From the NCBI RefSeq assembly GCF_002975205.1, contig NZ_PCOC01000002.1:883001-947000 (forward strand): a DNA stretch of 64,000 nucleotides, in the 5' to 3' direction. This DNA comes from Ochrobactrum vermis. Lineage in GTDB: Bacteria > Pseudomonadota > Alphaproteobacteria > Rhizobiales > Rhizobiaceae. The notes below the pieces were generated by a model that made no database searches, was not told where the DNA came from, and was given only the letters and a program-made list of their open reading frames with translations. Of this stretch, positions 34,677 through 43,730 are shown piece after piece; position 1 is the stretch's first letter, and the number at the start of each line of letters is the position of its first letter. Position numbers and translations under genes: made by a program.

Positions 34677-35576
34677 CTATCCTCTTCGAGCTATCAGAAT
34701 ACCTGATATCACGATGATGCCGCCCAGAGCCTGCAATATGCCGATAGGCTCCGACAGGATGGTCCAGGCAAGAAATGCCGCGACGACGGGTTGCAGAAGC
34801 AAGGTCAGCGACGAAAACGACGCCGGAAGATAGGCAAGGGCATAGGCAATCATGCTCTGACCTGCCGCATGGGTTACCCATGCAAGACCTGCGAGTATAA
34901 GCCAGCCATAAAGCGTAGCAGGCAGGATCTGACCTTCCATGAAATACGCGACGGGCAGCGAAAAGACAGCAGCAATTGCGCTGCTCCAAAGCATGATGCG
35001 CATGGTGGAAAAGCGGCTGCGCAAGCGTCCGACCGAAAGAATGTAACCGGCATAGAAGACTGCGGCCAGAAGGGCCATCGCATCGCCGGAGGATCGGGAT
35101 TGGAGAAGCTCACCCGGTCCGCCCTTCAGCACGACAACGCCGATGACTGCGACGGCAAGCCCGACCATGAAAGAACTGCTGACGCGCGATTTGAAAAGCA
35201 GCCAAGCGCCAAGTGTCACGAAAATCGGTGCCATATTGGCAAGCAACGTTGCATTAGCAACGGATGTCATGTGCAGTGACAGGTGCCATGCACCCAGATC
35301 GAAAGCGATGAACAGGCCGGGCAGCGCGAGGCGAAGGCAGTCAGATAAAGTGAGTGGCGGTGCATCCTTTTCGTCCCACCGCTCGCGGCCATCCATAAGC
35401 AGGAGCGGTAAAACTGCCAGTGCAAGACGCCAGAAACCTGTTGCGAGCGGGCCAACTTCGGAAAGTCGGACGAAGATTGGCGAACTGCCGATGGCTATGC
35501 CGCCAACGATCAGGGCGGTCATCGCCAGACGTTGCGCATTGGTGGGGGCGGGGTTTGCGGCAGTGGTATGCGACAT
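34677..35576 (-). CDS. EamA/RhaT-family drug/metabolite transporter
   Basis: A 299-residue inner-membrane protein with ten hydrophobic segments in two EamA repeats. GSSPIFVRLSEVGPLATGFWR opens the first, and LAWVTHAAGQSMIAYALAYLP and LLQPVVAAFLAWTILSEPIG lie in the second. Members export amino acids or other metabolites. The ATG at 35576 (MSHTTAAN) is preferred over an upstream in-frame start because it begins the usual short tail. It is convergent with proVWX, and its substrate is unknown. Confidence 0.88.
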   Translation of the reverse strand: MSHTTAANPAPTNAQRLAMTALIVGGIAIGSSPIFVRLSEVGPLATGFWRLALAVLPLLLMDGRERWDEKDAPPLTLSDCLRLALPGLFIAFDLGAWHLSLHMTSVANATLLANMAPIFVTLGAWLLFKSRVSSSFMVGLAVAVIGVVVLKGGPGELLQSRSSGDAMALLAAVFYAGYILSVGRLRSRFSTMRIMLWSSAIAAVFSLPVAYFMEGQILPATLYGWLILAGLAWVTHAAGQSMIAYALAYLPASFSSLTLLLQPVVAAFLAWTILSEPIGILQALGGIIVISGILIARRG

Positions 35577-35907
35577 TTTCAAACTCAAAGTTACGCCGAA
35601 ATCGTTCTTTTGCCCACGCATTAAGCGCAGTTAAGGAGCGTCTCTCGGCTTCGGAATGAACTGGTCATGGAGAAAGCAGAGCACATTTCTTCCATTATCC
35701 GTGTTCTGAATATTGTCTTCATGTCGCAAAAGGGTGGAAATAACGAAAATTTTGCCCGCGACATTGATATGACGCGGGCTTGCTTATTCCTCTTTGTGGG
35801 AGGCGTCCAGCGCTGGGTTGTGGCAGAAACCGGAAATTTCATCACGTTTCTGTTCAACACATCGCAAATTATATGAAAAAGCGCCTTCGAGGGGCGCTTT
35901 TCAATTT
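35577..35907. other. Non-coding region between EamA and BA14K genes
   Basis: About 330 bases with no convincing gene. A hairpin GCCCGCG (35754-35760)/CGCGGGC (35773-35779) is followed by TTGCTTATT on the plus strand and could end a short plus-strand transcript. The right end holds the BA14K terminator. Confidence 0.4.
35877..35901 (-). terminator. Terminator of the BA14K gene (bidirectional)
   Basis: AAAAGCGCC (35877-35885) pairs with GGCGCTTTT (35893-35901) around a seven-base loop. On the minus strand it starts 7 bases after the BA14K stop and continues TTTTTCAT. Confidence 0.85.
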
Positions 35908-36363
35908 TCAACGAGAATAGGGTGAGTAGCATTGTTTGCGCGGCCCATTATAGGGCTGGAAGGTATTGTCCGAAGAGCGATAGGACCGATAACGGTTATA
36001 GCACCACTGCACATGCGCATTTGACATCCTCGGCGCGCGATAAACGGGGCGAGGTTGGCTTATCGCACCGCCAATGATTGCGCCTGCACCGAATGCTGCC
36101 AGCGGATACCACCAGCCGTCATTGTGGCGCCGATAGCCGTGGCGATAATGACGATAGCCGCGATGACCGTTCCAGTGTCCCGGCCGGTTAGGTCGATGGC
36201 CATGATAGTGACGCGGCGGGCGGCGATGATCACGCACCTGCTCCACATCGTGGTTTATGACCGGGCGCTCCAAATTCATAGGCGCCGCCATCGTCGGCAC
36301 AACCGATGTCGCACCGAAGATCACGGCCAGAGCCCCGGCACAAGTCTGTTTGAATATATTCAC
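35908..36363 (-). CDS. BA14K-family secreted protein
   Basis: A 151-residue protein with an N-terminal signal ([24 protein letters not shown], cleavage near residue 27), a His/Arg/Gly-rich middle ([20 protein letters not shown] onwards), a membrane-like stretch [14 protein letters not shown], and the diagnostic BA14K C-terminus [20 protein letters not shown] then [11 protein letters not shown] with two cysteines. The family was first described as a 14-kDa immunoreactive Brucella protein with lectin-like activity. It is monocistronic, with its own terminator. Its presence supports a Brucella-group host. Confidence 0.9.
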   Translation of the reverse strand: MNIFKQTCAGALAVIFGATSVVPTMAAPMNLERPVINHDVEQVRDHRRPPRHYHGHRPNRPGHWNGHRGYRHYRHGYRRHNDGWWYPLAAFGAGAIIGGAISQPRPVYRAPRMSNAHVQWCYNRYRSYRSSDNTFQPYNGPRKQCYSPYSR

Positions 36364-36490
36364 GTGCAGCCCTCCATATTAGATAATAGAGGTAAACAAT
36401 TGAAATATCGATTGGTTCCCGGTTTCCATCGGGCAAATTTCTGTTGGCACCTCAAGGCGTGTAGCAATGTGGAAATGCGCTCAAAATGAA

Positions 36491-36524
36491 AGGGAGCAGG
36501 CTCCTCCCCAAGAACCTGCTCCCT
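36491..36524. terminator. Hairpin downstream of the Fe-ADH gene, with a CTCCTCCCC loop
   Basis: AGGGAGCAGG (36491-36500) pairs perfectly with 36515-36524. On the minus strand the stem is followed by TTCATTTTG, so it may end the alcohol-dehydrogenase operon. Read on the plus strand, the 14-base loop begins CTCCTCCCC, similar to the anti-Shine-Dalgarno loops at 55436-55551. A second stem GCATCGC/GCGATGC follows at 36528-36558. Confidence 0.5.
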
Positions 36525-36594
36525 AATGCATCGCCCCCCGCCATAGGTGGTGCGATGCTTGTCTCTTATGGACTTCCCATGCCTGATTAGCGTC

Positions 36595-37767
36595 TCAGAC
36601 CTTACCTTCGACAGCGGCATTTAGCAACTTCAGCGCGCGTTCTTTTGTCAACTCAATCGGATTGCCGCCAGCCGTCGGATCGACGATGGCCATCTCGGCA
36701 ATCAGGTCTTTCCGGGCTTCGTCCATGTCGAGGCCCTTGATGAATTCGGGCAGGCTGTTGGGAACGCCCAAATCGGTCCGCAATTTCATGATGGCCGCAA
36801 GAAATCCGTCGAAGCCACCCGCGATGCCGAGATAGTCGGCAAGTCTTTGAATGCGCTGTTCGATAGCCGAACGATTCTGAAGCAGGACATAGGGCATGAA
36901 AACTGCATTAGTCATGCCGTGATGGGTATCGTAGAGGGCGCCGATCGGATGGGACAGTGAATGGATTGCACCGAGACCCTTCTGGAAGGCCGTTGCACCC
37001 ATGGCCGCAGCGGCCATCATATTGGCACGTGCTTCAATATTCTTGCCATCGGCATAGGCCGTTGGCAGATTTTCAAAGACCAGACGAATGCCTTCGACCG
37101 CGATGCCATCGGCCATCGGATGAAATCCGGGAGCGCAATAGGCTTCAAGGCAGTGTGCCAGCGCATCCATGCCCGTGCCTGCGGTGATGAAAGGCGGCAT
37201 TCCGGTTGAAAGCTCAGGGTCGGCAATGACCGTGACCGGGAGCATCTTCGGGTGGAAAATGACCTTCTTGGTGTGGGTCGCTTCATTGGTCAAAACGCCA
37301 GCACGGCCTACTTCCGATCCGGTGCCGGCAGTGGTAGGCACGGCGATGATTGGCGCAATGGTATTGCTGTCGGCACGGGTCCACCAGTCGCCAATGTCTT
37401 CGAAATCCCAGACCGATCGTGTCTGCCCTGCCTGAAAGGCAATCAACTTGCCGAGATCCAGTGCTGAGCCGCCACCGAAAGCGATAACGCCATCATGCTT
37501 GCCGTTTTTGAAAACCTCAACGCCCGCATAGAGGTTGCTCTCGACCGGGTTCGGTTTGACTTCGGAGAAAACCCCGTATTTCACACCGGCTTCATCAAGA
37601 ATAGCGAGCGTGGATGCCACCACAGGAAGCTTTGCCAGGCCAGGATCGGTCACAAAGAGCGGGTTCTGAATGCCCGCGGCCTTAAGGACGGCAGGCAATT
37701 CCTTGATACGGCCTGGACCGAAAAGTACGGTGGTGGGGAAATTCCATTTGGCAGTCAAAGTGGTCAT
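36595..37767 (-). CDS. Iron-containing alcohol dehydrogenase
   Basis: A 390-residue group III alcohol dehydrogenase. The nucleotide site is FGGGSALDLGK (98-107) with TTAGTGSEV (145-153). All four metal ligands are present: Asp201 and His205 (GMDALAHCLEAY), His269 and His283 (IHSLSHPIGALYDTHHG). ATG 37767 is used; a TTG eight codons earlier is possible. It is the last gene of an operon with an aldehyde dehydrogenase and a glutamine-synthetase-like ligase, so it likely oxidises an alcohol, free or gamma-glutamylated, to the aldehyde. Confidence 0.92.
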   Translation of the reverse strand: MTTLTAKWNFPTTVLFGPGRIKELPAVLKAAGIQNPLFVTDPGLAKLPVVASTLAILDEAGVKYGVFSEVKPNPVESNLYAGVEVFKNGKHDGVIAFGGGSALDLGKLIAFQAGQTRSVWDFEDIGDWWTRADSNTIAPIIAVPTTAGTGSEVGRAGVLTNEATHTKKVIFHPKMLPVTVIADPELSTGMPPFITAGTGMDALAHCLEAYCAPGFHPMADGIAVEGIRLVFENLPTAYADGKNIEARANMMAAAAMGATAFQKGLGAIHSLSHPIGALYDTHHGMTNAVFMPYVLLQNRSAIEQRIQRLADYLGIAGGFDGFLAAIMKLRTDLGVPNSLPEFIKGLDMDEARKDLIAEMAIVDPTAGGNPIELTKERALKLLNAAVEGKV

Positions 37768-37797
37768 GTCGATTGCTTTCCAGAAACTCAATTCAGA

Positions 37798-39183
37798 TCA
37801 GATTTTCTCACGCAGATGGAAGGATTTCGGTCGCGTGAGATTGCCGTAGCCTATCGGTGACAGGGCTGCGCCCTTGCCGGTGTCTTTCACCCCGGTCCAG
37901 ACTAGTGCGGGATCAAGATAGTCGCAGCGGTTCATGAAAACCGTGCCCGTCTCGATGCGGTCGCCAAGCGCGGCGGCGTGGTCCGTGTCTGCCGTCCACA
38001 ATGAAGCTGTCAGGCCATAGATACTATCGTTCATGAGCGCGAGGGCTTCTTCGTCATTGCGCACTTTCATGATACCAACGATGGGACCGAAGCTCTCTTC
38101 ACGCATGACGCTCATCTGGTGATCGACATTGGTGAGTACTTCAGGCGCAATATAGGGGGACCCCGCGCGGTCGTTCTCGACGCTCATATTGACATGAGCC
38201 TTCGCACCCTTGCGCAGCGCTTCAGCCTTCTGCTCGCGGATGAGATCGGCAAAACGCGCTTGCGCCATCGGTCCAAGCGTCGTTGAGCTATCAAGCGGGC
38301 TGCCGACCACATATTGCTTCGTTAGGTCAATGAATCCGTCGACAAAGCGGTCATAGACAGCTTCATGAACGTAGATGCGTTCTATCCCGCAGCAGCACTG
38401 GCCGGAATTGAAGAATGCACCGTCAACCAGATTGGCGACAGCGTGGTCCAGATTGACATCAGGCAGCACATAGGCCGGATCCTTGCCGCCCAATTCCAGC
38501 CCCAGTGTCATGAAGGTGCCTGCGGCAGCTTTCTCGATGGCGCGACCGCCACCGACCGAGCCGGTGAAATTCACGTGATCGATTGTCCCGGATGCAAGCA
38601 GCTTTTCCGTTGATGCATGATCGAGAACGACGTTCTGGAAAACGCCCTTTGGCAGACCGGCCTTCTCGAAGGCTTTTGCAAAGCGCTCACCGGCCAGAAG
38701 TGTCTGGGTTGCGTGTTTGAGGATTACAGTGTTTCCGGCCATCAGTGCCGGAATGATCGTGTTGACTGCCGTGAGATATGGATAGTTCCATGGTGCAACC
38801 ACCAGAACAACGCCGAGTGGCACGTGTTTGACATACCGGCGAAAGCCGTCGTTCTGTGCCGGTACATAAGGCTTCAGCGCTTCTTCGGCGATGTCGATCA
38901 TATACTGGCCGCGTTCCTGAACACCGCCATTTTCGCCGCCATAGCGTGTTGGTCGTCCCATCTGCCATGCAATTTCCGGGATAATCTCATCCTGCATTGC
39001 AGCGAGAGCGTCGAGTGCGGCACGGCAATAGCGGGCGCGTTCAGCGATGCTCGATTGAGCCCAACCTGTTTGCGCGCTACGTGCGGCAGTCACCACCGAG
39101 GCGATTGCAGCCTCGTTCAAAAATGGACGCTCGGCATAAACCGATCCGTCTATCGGGGAGATGATCTTGGCCGTGCCGCTCAT
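37798..39183 (-). CDS. NAD(P)-dependent aldehyde dehydrogenase
   Basis: A 461-residue aldehyde dehydrogenase. The active site has Asn134 (PWNYP), general base Glu230 (LELGGKDP) and a run of three cysteines in NSGQCCCG, where Cys264 holds the usual catalytic position. FTGSVGGGRAI is the cofactor loop. It lies 30 bases upstream of the iron alcohol dehydrogenase gene. The pair would convert an alcohol to a carboxylate in two steps, as PuuB/PuuC do for gamma-glutamyl-putrescine after deamination. Confidence 0.93.
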   Translation of the reverse strand: MSGTAKIISPIDGSVYAERPFLNEAAIASVVTAARSAQTGWAQSSIAERARYCRAALDALAAMQDEIIPEIAWQMGRPTRYGGENGGVQERGQYMIDIAEEALKPYVPAQNDGFRRYVKHVPLGVVLVVAPWNYPYLTAVNTIIPALMAGNTVILKHATQTLLAGERFAKAFEKAGLPKGVFQNVVLDHASTEKLLASGTIDHVNFTGSVGGGRAIEKAAAGTFMTLGLELGGKDPAYVLPDVNLDHAVANLVDGAFFNSGQCCCGIERIYVHEAVYDRFVDGFIDLTKQYVVGSPLDSSTTLGPMAQARFADLIREQKAEALRKGAKAHVNMSVENDRAGSPYIAPEVLTNVDHQMSVMREESFGPIVGIMKVRNDEEALALMNDSIYGLTASLWTADTDHAAALGDRIETGTVFMNRCDYLDPALVWTGVKDTGKGAALSPIGYGNLTRPKSFHLREKI

Positions 39184-39241
39184 CTGTAACTTCCTCTGAA
39201 ACCTAGCATTTCGTCATTCATTTAGGGAACGGTCACACGGG

Positions 39242-40612
39242 TCAATAGCGCTCGAAGCCGCGATGCAGTTCCCAGTCGGTCACCCGCCGGTCATACTCGA
39301 TCTGCTCCCAATGAGCAGTGTGGACATAGTGATTGACCACAGCGTCTCCGAATGCCTCCTTGAGAAATGCGGAGCTCTTAAGCGCTTGTGCGGCTTCGCG
39401 CAGCGTGTAGGGAATTTCCTTCAGCTTGACAGCACTATAGGCATCACCGACGAAAGGTTCTTCAAGTTCCAGTTGCTCGTCTATCCCTTTCAAGCCTGCT
39501 GCGATAAGTGCGGCAAAGGCCAGATATGGATTGAGGTCGGCGCCCCCGATACGGCATTCGATACGGATGCCTTTCGTGCCTTCGCCACACAGGCGGAAGC
39601 CCGCGGTGCGGTTATCCGGGCTCCACATGATTTTCGTCGGCGCGAAAGTGCCTGCCTGAAAGCGCTTGTAGGAATTGATGTAAGGTGCCAAGAAATAGGT
39701 GTAATCGGTGGCATATTTGAGCTGCCCCGCCACCCATGAACGCATCAGTGGCGTCATGGTATAAGGTGCTTTCGGATCGAAGAAGAGCGATTCCTTACCG
39801 TCGGCGCTCCAGATAGAATTGTGCACGTGGCTTGAACTTCCAGCCTTGCAGTAATCATACTTGGCCATGAAGGTGATGCACTTTCCATGTGCCTCGGCGA
39901 TTTCCTTCATCGCGTTCTTCATGATGACATGGCGATCTGCCATTTCGAGAGCTTCGGCATAGCGCACATTCAGCTCTTCCTGTCCCGGCCCCCATTCACC
40001 CTTGGAGTTTTCTACCGGAATGCCTGCCGCCGCGAGCTGGTTGCGCATTGCGCGCAAGACCGGCTCTTCCTTGGTGGTCAGATGGATGACGTAATCCTGC
40101 ACGTAAGGCGAGGCTGTCTCCATATCATGCCAATGCTTGGAGCGGGCCGTCTTGTAGGTTTCGTCGAAAAGATAGAATTCAAGCTCGGACGCAAAATAGG
40201 CGCGATAACCGCGCTCATGCAGACGCGCGAGCTGCTTCTTGAGGATTGCGCGCGGGGAGTGCGCTAGATCCTCGTGGTCGTGGTGATTGAGCACATCGCA
40301 AAGCACGATGGCCGTCTTTTCCAGCCAGGCGGCGACACGCAAGGTCGAAAGGTCCGGCTTGATGACAAAATCACCATATCCCTTGTCCCAGCCGGCGGCT
40401 TCGTAACCAGGCACTGGCTCCATATCGATATCGTCGGCAAGAAGATAATTGCAGCCATGGGTTTCGTCGTAACCAGATTCCACAAAAAACTGCCCATAGA
40501 AGCGCTTGCCGATCAAGCGTCCCTGCATGTCTACGAAACATGCGAGAACCGTATCTATTTCGTCATCTGCAACGGCTTTTTTCAATGCATCGAAAGTCAG
40601 TTGTCCGGCCAT
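39242..40612 (-). CDS. Glutamine-synthetase-like gamma-glutamyl ligase
   Basis: A 456-residue member of the GS family outside the GlnA type. The N-terminal beta-grasp is divergent (LTFDALKKAVADDEIDTVLA), while the ATP/glutamate site motifs are kept: YFASELEFYLFDE, EWGPGQEELNVRY, GSSSHVHNSIW and EGTKGIRIECRIGGADLNPY. It lacks the adenylylation loop seen in GlnA. Relatives such as PuuA, IpuC and GlnA4 attach glutamate to amines (putrescine, isopropylamine, ethanolamine). With TRAP, ALDH, ADH and amidohydrolase neighbours it is most likely a gamma-glutamyl-amine ligase, not an ammonia-assimilating enzyme. Confidence 0.86.
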   Translation of the reverse strand: MAGQLTFDALKKAVADDEIDTVLACFVDMQGRLIGKRFYGQFFVESGYDETHGCNYLLADDIDMEPVPGYEAAGWDKGYGDFVIKPDLSTLRVAAWLEKTAIVLCDVLNHHDHEDLAHSPRAILKKQLARLHERGYRAYFASELEFYLFDETYKTARSKHWHDMETASPYVQDYVIHLTTKEEPVLRAMRNQLAAAGIPVENSKGEWGPGQEELNVRYAEALEMADRHVIMKNAMKEIAEAHGKCITFMAKYDYCKAGSSSHVHNSIWSADGKESLFFDPKAPYTMTPLMRSWVAGQLKYATDYTYFLAPYINSYKRFQAGTFAPTKIMWSPDNRTAGFRLCGEGTKGIRIECRIGGADLNPYLAFAALIAAGLKGIDEQLELEEPFVGDAYSAVKLKEIPYTLREAAQALKSSAFLKEAFGDAVVNHYVHTAHWEQIEYDRRVTDWELHRGFERY

Positions 40613-40678
40613 TTAATTTGCTGTGCTCCCACGGAATGAAGTGAGAGGCGCCGCGCGAATGCACGGCGCCTTTGTTCG

Positions 40679-41746
40679 TCAGGTGTAGCGGTAAGGTGCG
40701 CCGGCACCTCGCATGGTTTCCTGATATTTTTTCAGGATTGCGACCACTTTCGCGTTTCTCTCGCTCTTGGTGGCGATCTCGTCCCAGAACTGTTCAGCGG
40801 CGTCTTCGATCTGCTTCCATTCCGATTCAGGAATAGTGGTCAGTTCCAGTTTCCCGCCTGTGGTGCGATAGTGAGCTTCGCCCCACCAGTACCAGTGCTG
40901 GCGATAGTAATGCGATGAATCCATTGCCAGCTTAAACAAAGTCTTCAGATGATCCGGTACGGCGTCCCATTTCTCGGTATTCGCGAAATATGAGCCGGCC
41001 CATGCGCCGTTGATGTTGTTGGTCAGATAGTACTTGTTGATGTCCGCCCAGCCGACCGTATAGGCCTCGGTCGCGCCACACCACGCAACGCCGTCGAGTT
41101 CGCCGGTCTGGATTGCGACTTCGATATCTTCCCATGGCAGCGTGACTGGCACGACGCCGAATTTGGTCAGGAAGCGCCCGCCGGTCGGGAAGGTGAAGAC
41201 CCGAAGCCCTTGCAGGTCAGCGACGCTGCGGATCGGTTTGGTGGTTACGAAATTGCAGGGGTCCCAGGAACCGGCGCTGAGCCAGGTAACGCCGGGAATT
41301 TCCTTATAGGCTTCCTCCCAGATTTCGTTGAGCCCGTACCAGTTGAACAGGGCTGGCACATCAAGGCTGTAACGCGATGCGAAGGGGAAGTAAGCGCCGA
41401 AGACCGCCACATCGACTGGCGATGCCATGGAGTCGTCGTCACTTTGTGCAGCATCGATTGTACCGGCCTGAACGGCACGGAACAGTTCACCCTGCGGCAC
41501 AAGCTGGTCGGCCGTATAAAGTTCGATCACCATCTCGCCGTTGGCTGCTTTGTTGAAAGCATCAATCGACGGCTTGATGACATGCTCGGCAAGGGCCGGG
41601 CCCGCATAGGTCTGGAGGCGCCACTTGATCGGGCTTTGCGCCCTCACATAAGGCGTTGCAAGCGTGCTTGCACCCAGCGCACCAACGGTCGTCAACCCGG
41701 CTTTCTTGAGAAAATCGCGTTTGTTAAGCTTACTATTCTCACTCAT
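40679..41746 (-). CDS. TRAP transporter substrate-binding protein (DctP/TakP type)
   Basis: A 355-residue periplasmic protein with a Tat-like leader (NKRDFLKKAGLTTVGALGAS; KR in place of RR) and probable cleavage after YVRA. It has the TakP-like pattern IKWRLQTYAGPALAEHVIKP, MVIELYTADQLVPQGELFRA, LRVFTFPTGGRFLTKFGVVP with the ligand arginine, and GELDGVAWCGATEAY. ATG 41746 is preferred because GGGAG lies eight bases upstream. TakP-type proteins bind 2-oxo acids with a metal, but related proteins bind amines and amino acids. Ligand unknown. Confidence 0.9.
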   Translation of the reverse strand: MSENSKLNKRDFLKKAGLTTVGALGASTLATPYVRAQSPIKWRLQTYAGPALAEHVIKPSIDAFNKAANGEMVIELYTADQLVPQGELFRAVQAGTIDAAQSDDDSMASPVDVAVFGAYFPFASRYSLDVPALFNWYGLNEIWEEAYKEIPGVTWLSAGSWDPCNFVTTKPIRSVADLQGLRVFTFPTGGRFLTKFGVVPVTLPWEDIEVAIQTGELDGVAWCGATEAYTVGWADINKYYLTNNINGAWAGSYFANTEKWDAVPDHLKTLFKLAMDSSHYYRQHWYWWGEAHYRTTGGKLELTTIPESEWKQIEDAAEQFWDEIATKSERNAKVVAILKKYQETMRGAGAPYRYT

Positions 41747-41845
41747 GCCCATTCTCCCACTCTTGTTTGAGTTCACCCTTTATTTGTCCGGTCTGGCCGT
41801 TCTGGCTCTTGTTGCCGGCTTATGCGTATTTTCACGGAATTATCG

Positions 41846-43171
41846 TCATCGTCCGGTGTACCAGTTGGGCAACCACATCGCGATTTGCGGGAAGATCATC
41901 AGGATGATGATGGTCAGCACCATGAGGAAGAAGAACGGCACGATTGAACGATAGATGTCCATCAGCGTGACTTCTTTTGGTGCCAGCGCTCGCATCATGA
42001 AGAGATTGTACCCGAAGGGCGGCGTGATATATGCAATCTGGCATGTGATGGTGTAGAGCACCCCGAACCAGATGGCATTGAAGCCGAGGCTCTTTACCAG
42101 TGGTATATAAAGCGGCGCCACGATGACCAGCATTGCTGTATCGTCGAGGAACATGCCCAGTACGACGAACGAAAGCAGCATCAGTATCAGGATCGTCCAT
42201 GGCGACAGATCAAAGGTGCCAAGCAATATGCTTTCGATGGCTTTTACCGCCCCAAGGCCGTCATAGACCGACGAAAAGCAGAGCGCTGCCAGAATGATCC
42301 AAAGGAACATACAGGTGACAGTGAGGCTGTTTCGCGTCGTGGTTTCCCATACGTATTTGTTGAGACGTCCGGTAAAAAGCGCGGCCAGTGTTGCAAGCAA
42401 GGCGCCGACTGCTGAACTTTCAACGAGGCTGGTAACGCCTGTAAGGAACAGCCCCATCATTGCGCCGAAGACGACGAGCGGTAGAATGCCAGCTCGCAGC
42501 GCGACAAAACGATCGTGCCACGTAATTCTGTCCAGCTCTTCCTGCGGCAATGTCGGCCCGAGTTCGGGCTGGATACGGCAGCGTATGTAGATATAGATCG
42601 CAAAAAGCACAGCCATGAGAAGGCCGGGGCCTATGCCTGCGAGCCATAGCTGCAGAACTGGTTGTCGGGCAATCATCGCATAGAGAACGAGCACGACGCT
42701 CGGTGGAATAAGGATGCCAAGCGAGCTACCAGCCTGGATGACGCCCGTTACCATAACCTTGTTGTAACCGCGCTTCAGCAATTCGGGCAGTGCCACGGTG
42801 GCGCCGATTGCCATGCCCGCAACGCTCAGGCCGTTCATGCAGGAGATGATGACCATCAGGCCGATCGTCCCAAGCGCCAGGCCGCCGCGAATGCCGCCGA
42901 ACCAGACGTGAAACATTCGGTAGAGATTGCTGGCAATGCCGGACTCCGAGAGCATGTAGCCCATGAAGACGAAGAACGGCACCGTGATAAGCGGATACCA
43001 GTTCAATACCGCAAAGGTGGCGTTATACGGCATTTCAAATGAGCCCTTGCCCCAAAGCAGGAGCGCGGCGAGCGAACCGACGAAACCGATCACGCCGAAT
43101 ACGCGCTGCCCGGTCATGAGCAGCACCATCATGGTTGCAAACATGAAGAGCGTAATGAATTCCGAACTCAT
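41846..43171 (-). CDS. TRAP transporter large permease (DctM family)
   Basis: A 441-residue protein with 12 or more membrane segments. Core sequences are VPFFVFMGYMLSESGIASNLY, GSSLGILIPPSVVLVLYAM, LLSFVVLGMFLDDTAMLVIV and CQIAYITPPFGYNLFMMRA. It follows DctQ with a four-base overlap. It belongs to the operon running from 44525 down to 36595. Confidence 0.93.
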   Translation of the reverse strand: MSSEFITLFMFATMMVLLMTGQRVFGVIGFVGSLAALLLWGKGSFEMPYNATFAVLNWYPLITVPFFVFMGYMLSESGIASNLYRMFHVWFGGIRGGLALGTIGLMVIISCMNGLSVAGMAIGATVALPELLKRGYNKVMVTGVIQAGSSLGILIPPSVVLVLYAMIARQPVLQLWLAGIGPGLLMAVLFAIYIYIRCRIQPELGPTLPQEELDRITWHDRFVALRAGILPLVVFGAMMGLFLTGVTSLVESSAVGALLATLAALFTGRLNKYVWETTTRNSLTVTCMFLWIILAALCFSSVYDGLGAVKAIESILLGTFDLSPWTILILMLLSFVVLGMFLDDTAMLVIVAPLYIPLVKSLGFNAIWFGVLYTITCQIAYITPPFGYNLFMMRALAPKEVTLMDIYRSIVPFFFLMVLTIIILMIFPQIAMWLPNWYTGR

Positions 43172-43719
43172 ATGTGATGTCCTTCCTCAATGGCAGGACC
43201 CGCAATGGTGCTGATAGGCTTTCCACGCAGGGACGCCCAGTCCTTGAAGAAATTGGAGACGCATTGCAGCAGCAGGAGAAGAATGCCGACCGTCATGAGA
43301 AGCTTGATCGGCCAGAGAAGTGGTGCCCAGGCGGTATAGTTCTTCTGGCTGTAAACGATGGCGTAATTGGTCGATGAAATTCCGCCCGCGACCATCACTC
43401 CGAGATAGAAGATAATGAACAGGATGGTAATCATGTCGGTGACCATTTTCCTGCGCGGGGAAAGGCGGTCGAAGAATAGGTCCATTCGCACATGCGCGCC
43501 CTGCTGCATGGCATAGGCACCGCCGAGCAGATAGTAGGCGGAGAGCAGAAACTGGGACATTTCCAACACCCAGTTGACCGGAACGCCGAGGACGACGCGC
43601 GAGAACGTCGAATATAGAAGGCATGCGCCAAGCACGAAGAAAAGATACATCGCGAAGCGTCCGACATAGTAATTCAAGGCATCAATATATTTGACGAACA
43701 GTCTGATCGGCTTCGGCAT
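43168..43719 (-). CDS. TRAP transporter small permease (DctQ family)
   Basis: A 183-residue protein with four membrane segments. VNWVLEMSQFLLSAYYLLGG is the family core, followed by the amphipathic RMDLFFDRLSPRRKMVTDM. The ATG has AGGAGCC upstream. It lies 11 bases after the amidohydrolase gene and overlaps dctM, forming the membrane part of the importer. Confidence 0.9.
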   Translation of the reverse strand: MPKPIRLFVKYIDALNYYVGRFAMYLFFVLGACLLYSTFSRVVLGVPVNWVLEMSQFLLSAYYLLGGAYAMQQGAHVRMDLFFDRLSPRRKMVTDMITILFIIFYLGVMVAGGISSTNYAIVYSQKNYTAWAPLLWPIKLLMTVGILLLLLQCVSNFFKDWASLRGKPISTIAGPAIEEGHHI

Positions 43720-43730
43720 TTCCGGCTCCT

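Noticed and set aside
35667-35876. A 69-codon plus-strand frame upstream of the BA14K terminator
   Set aside because: No ribosome site, no recognisable family and it runs into a terminator; kept as non-coding.
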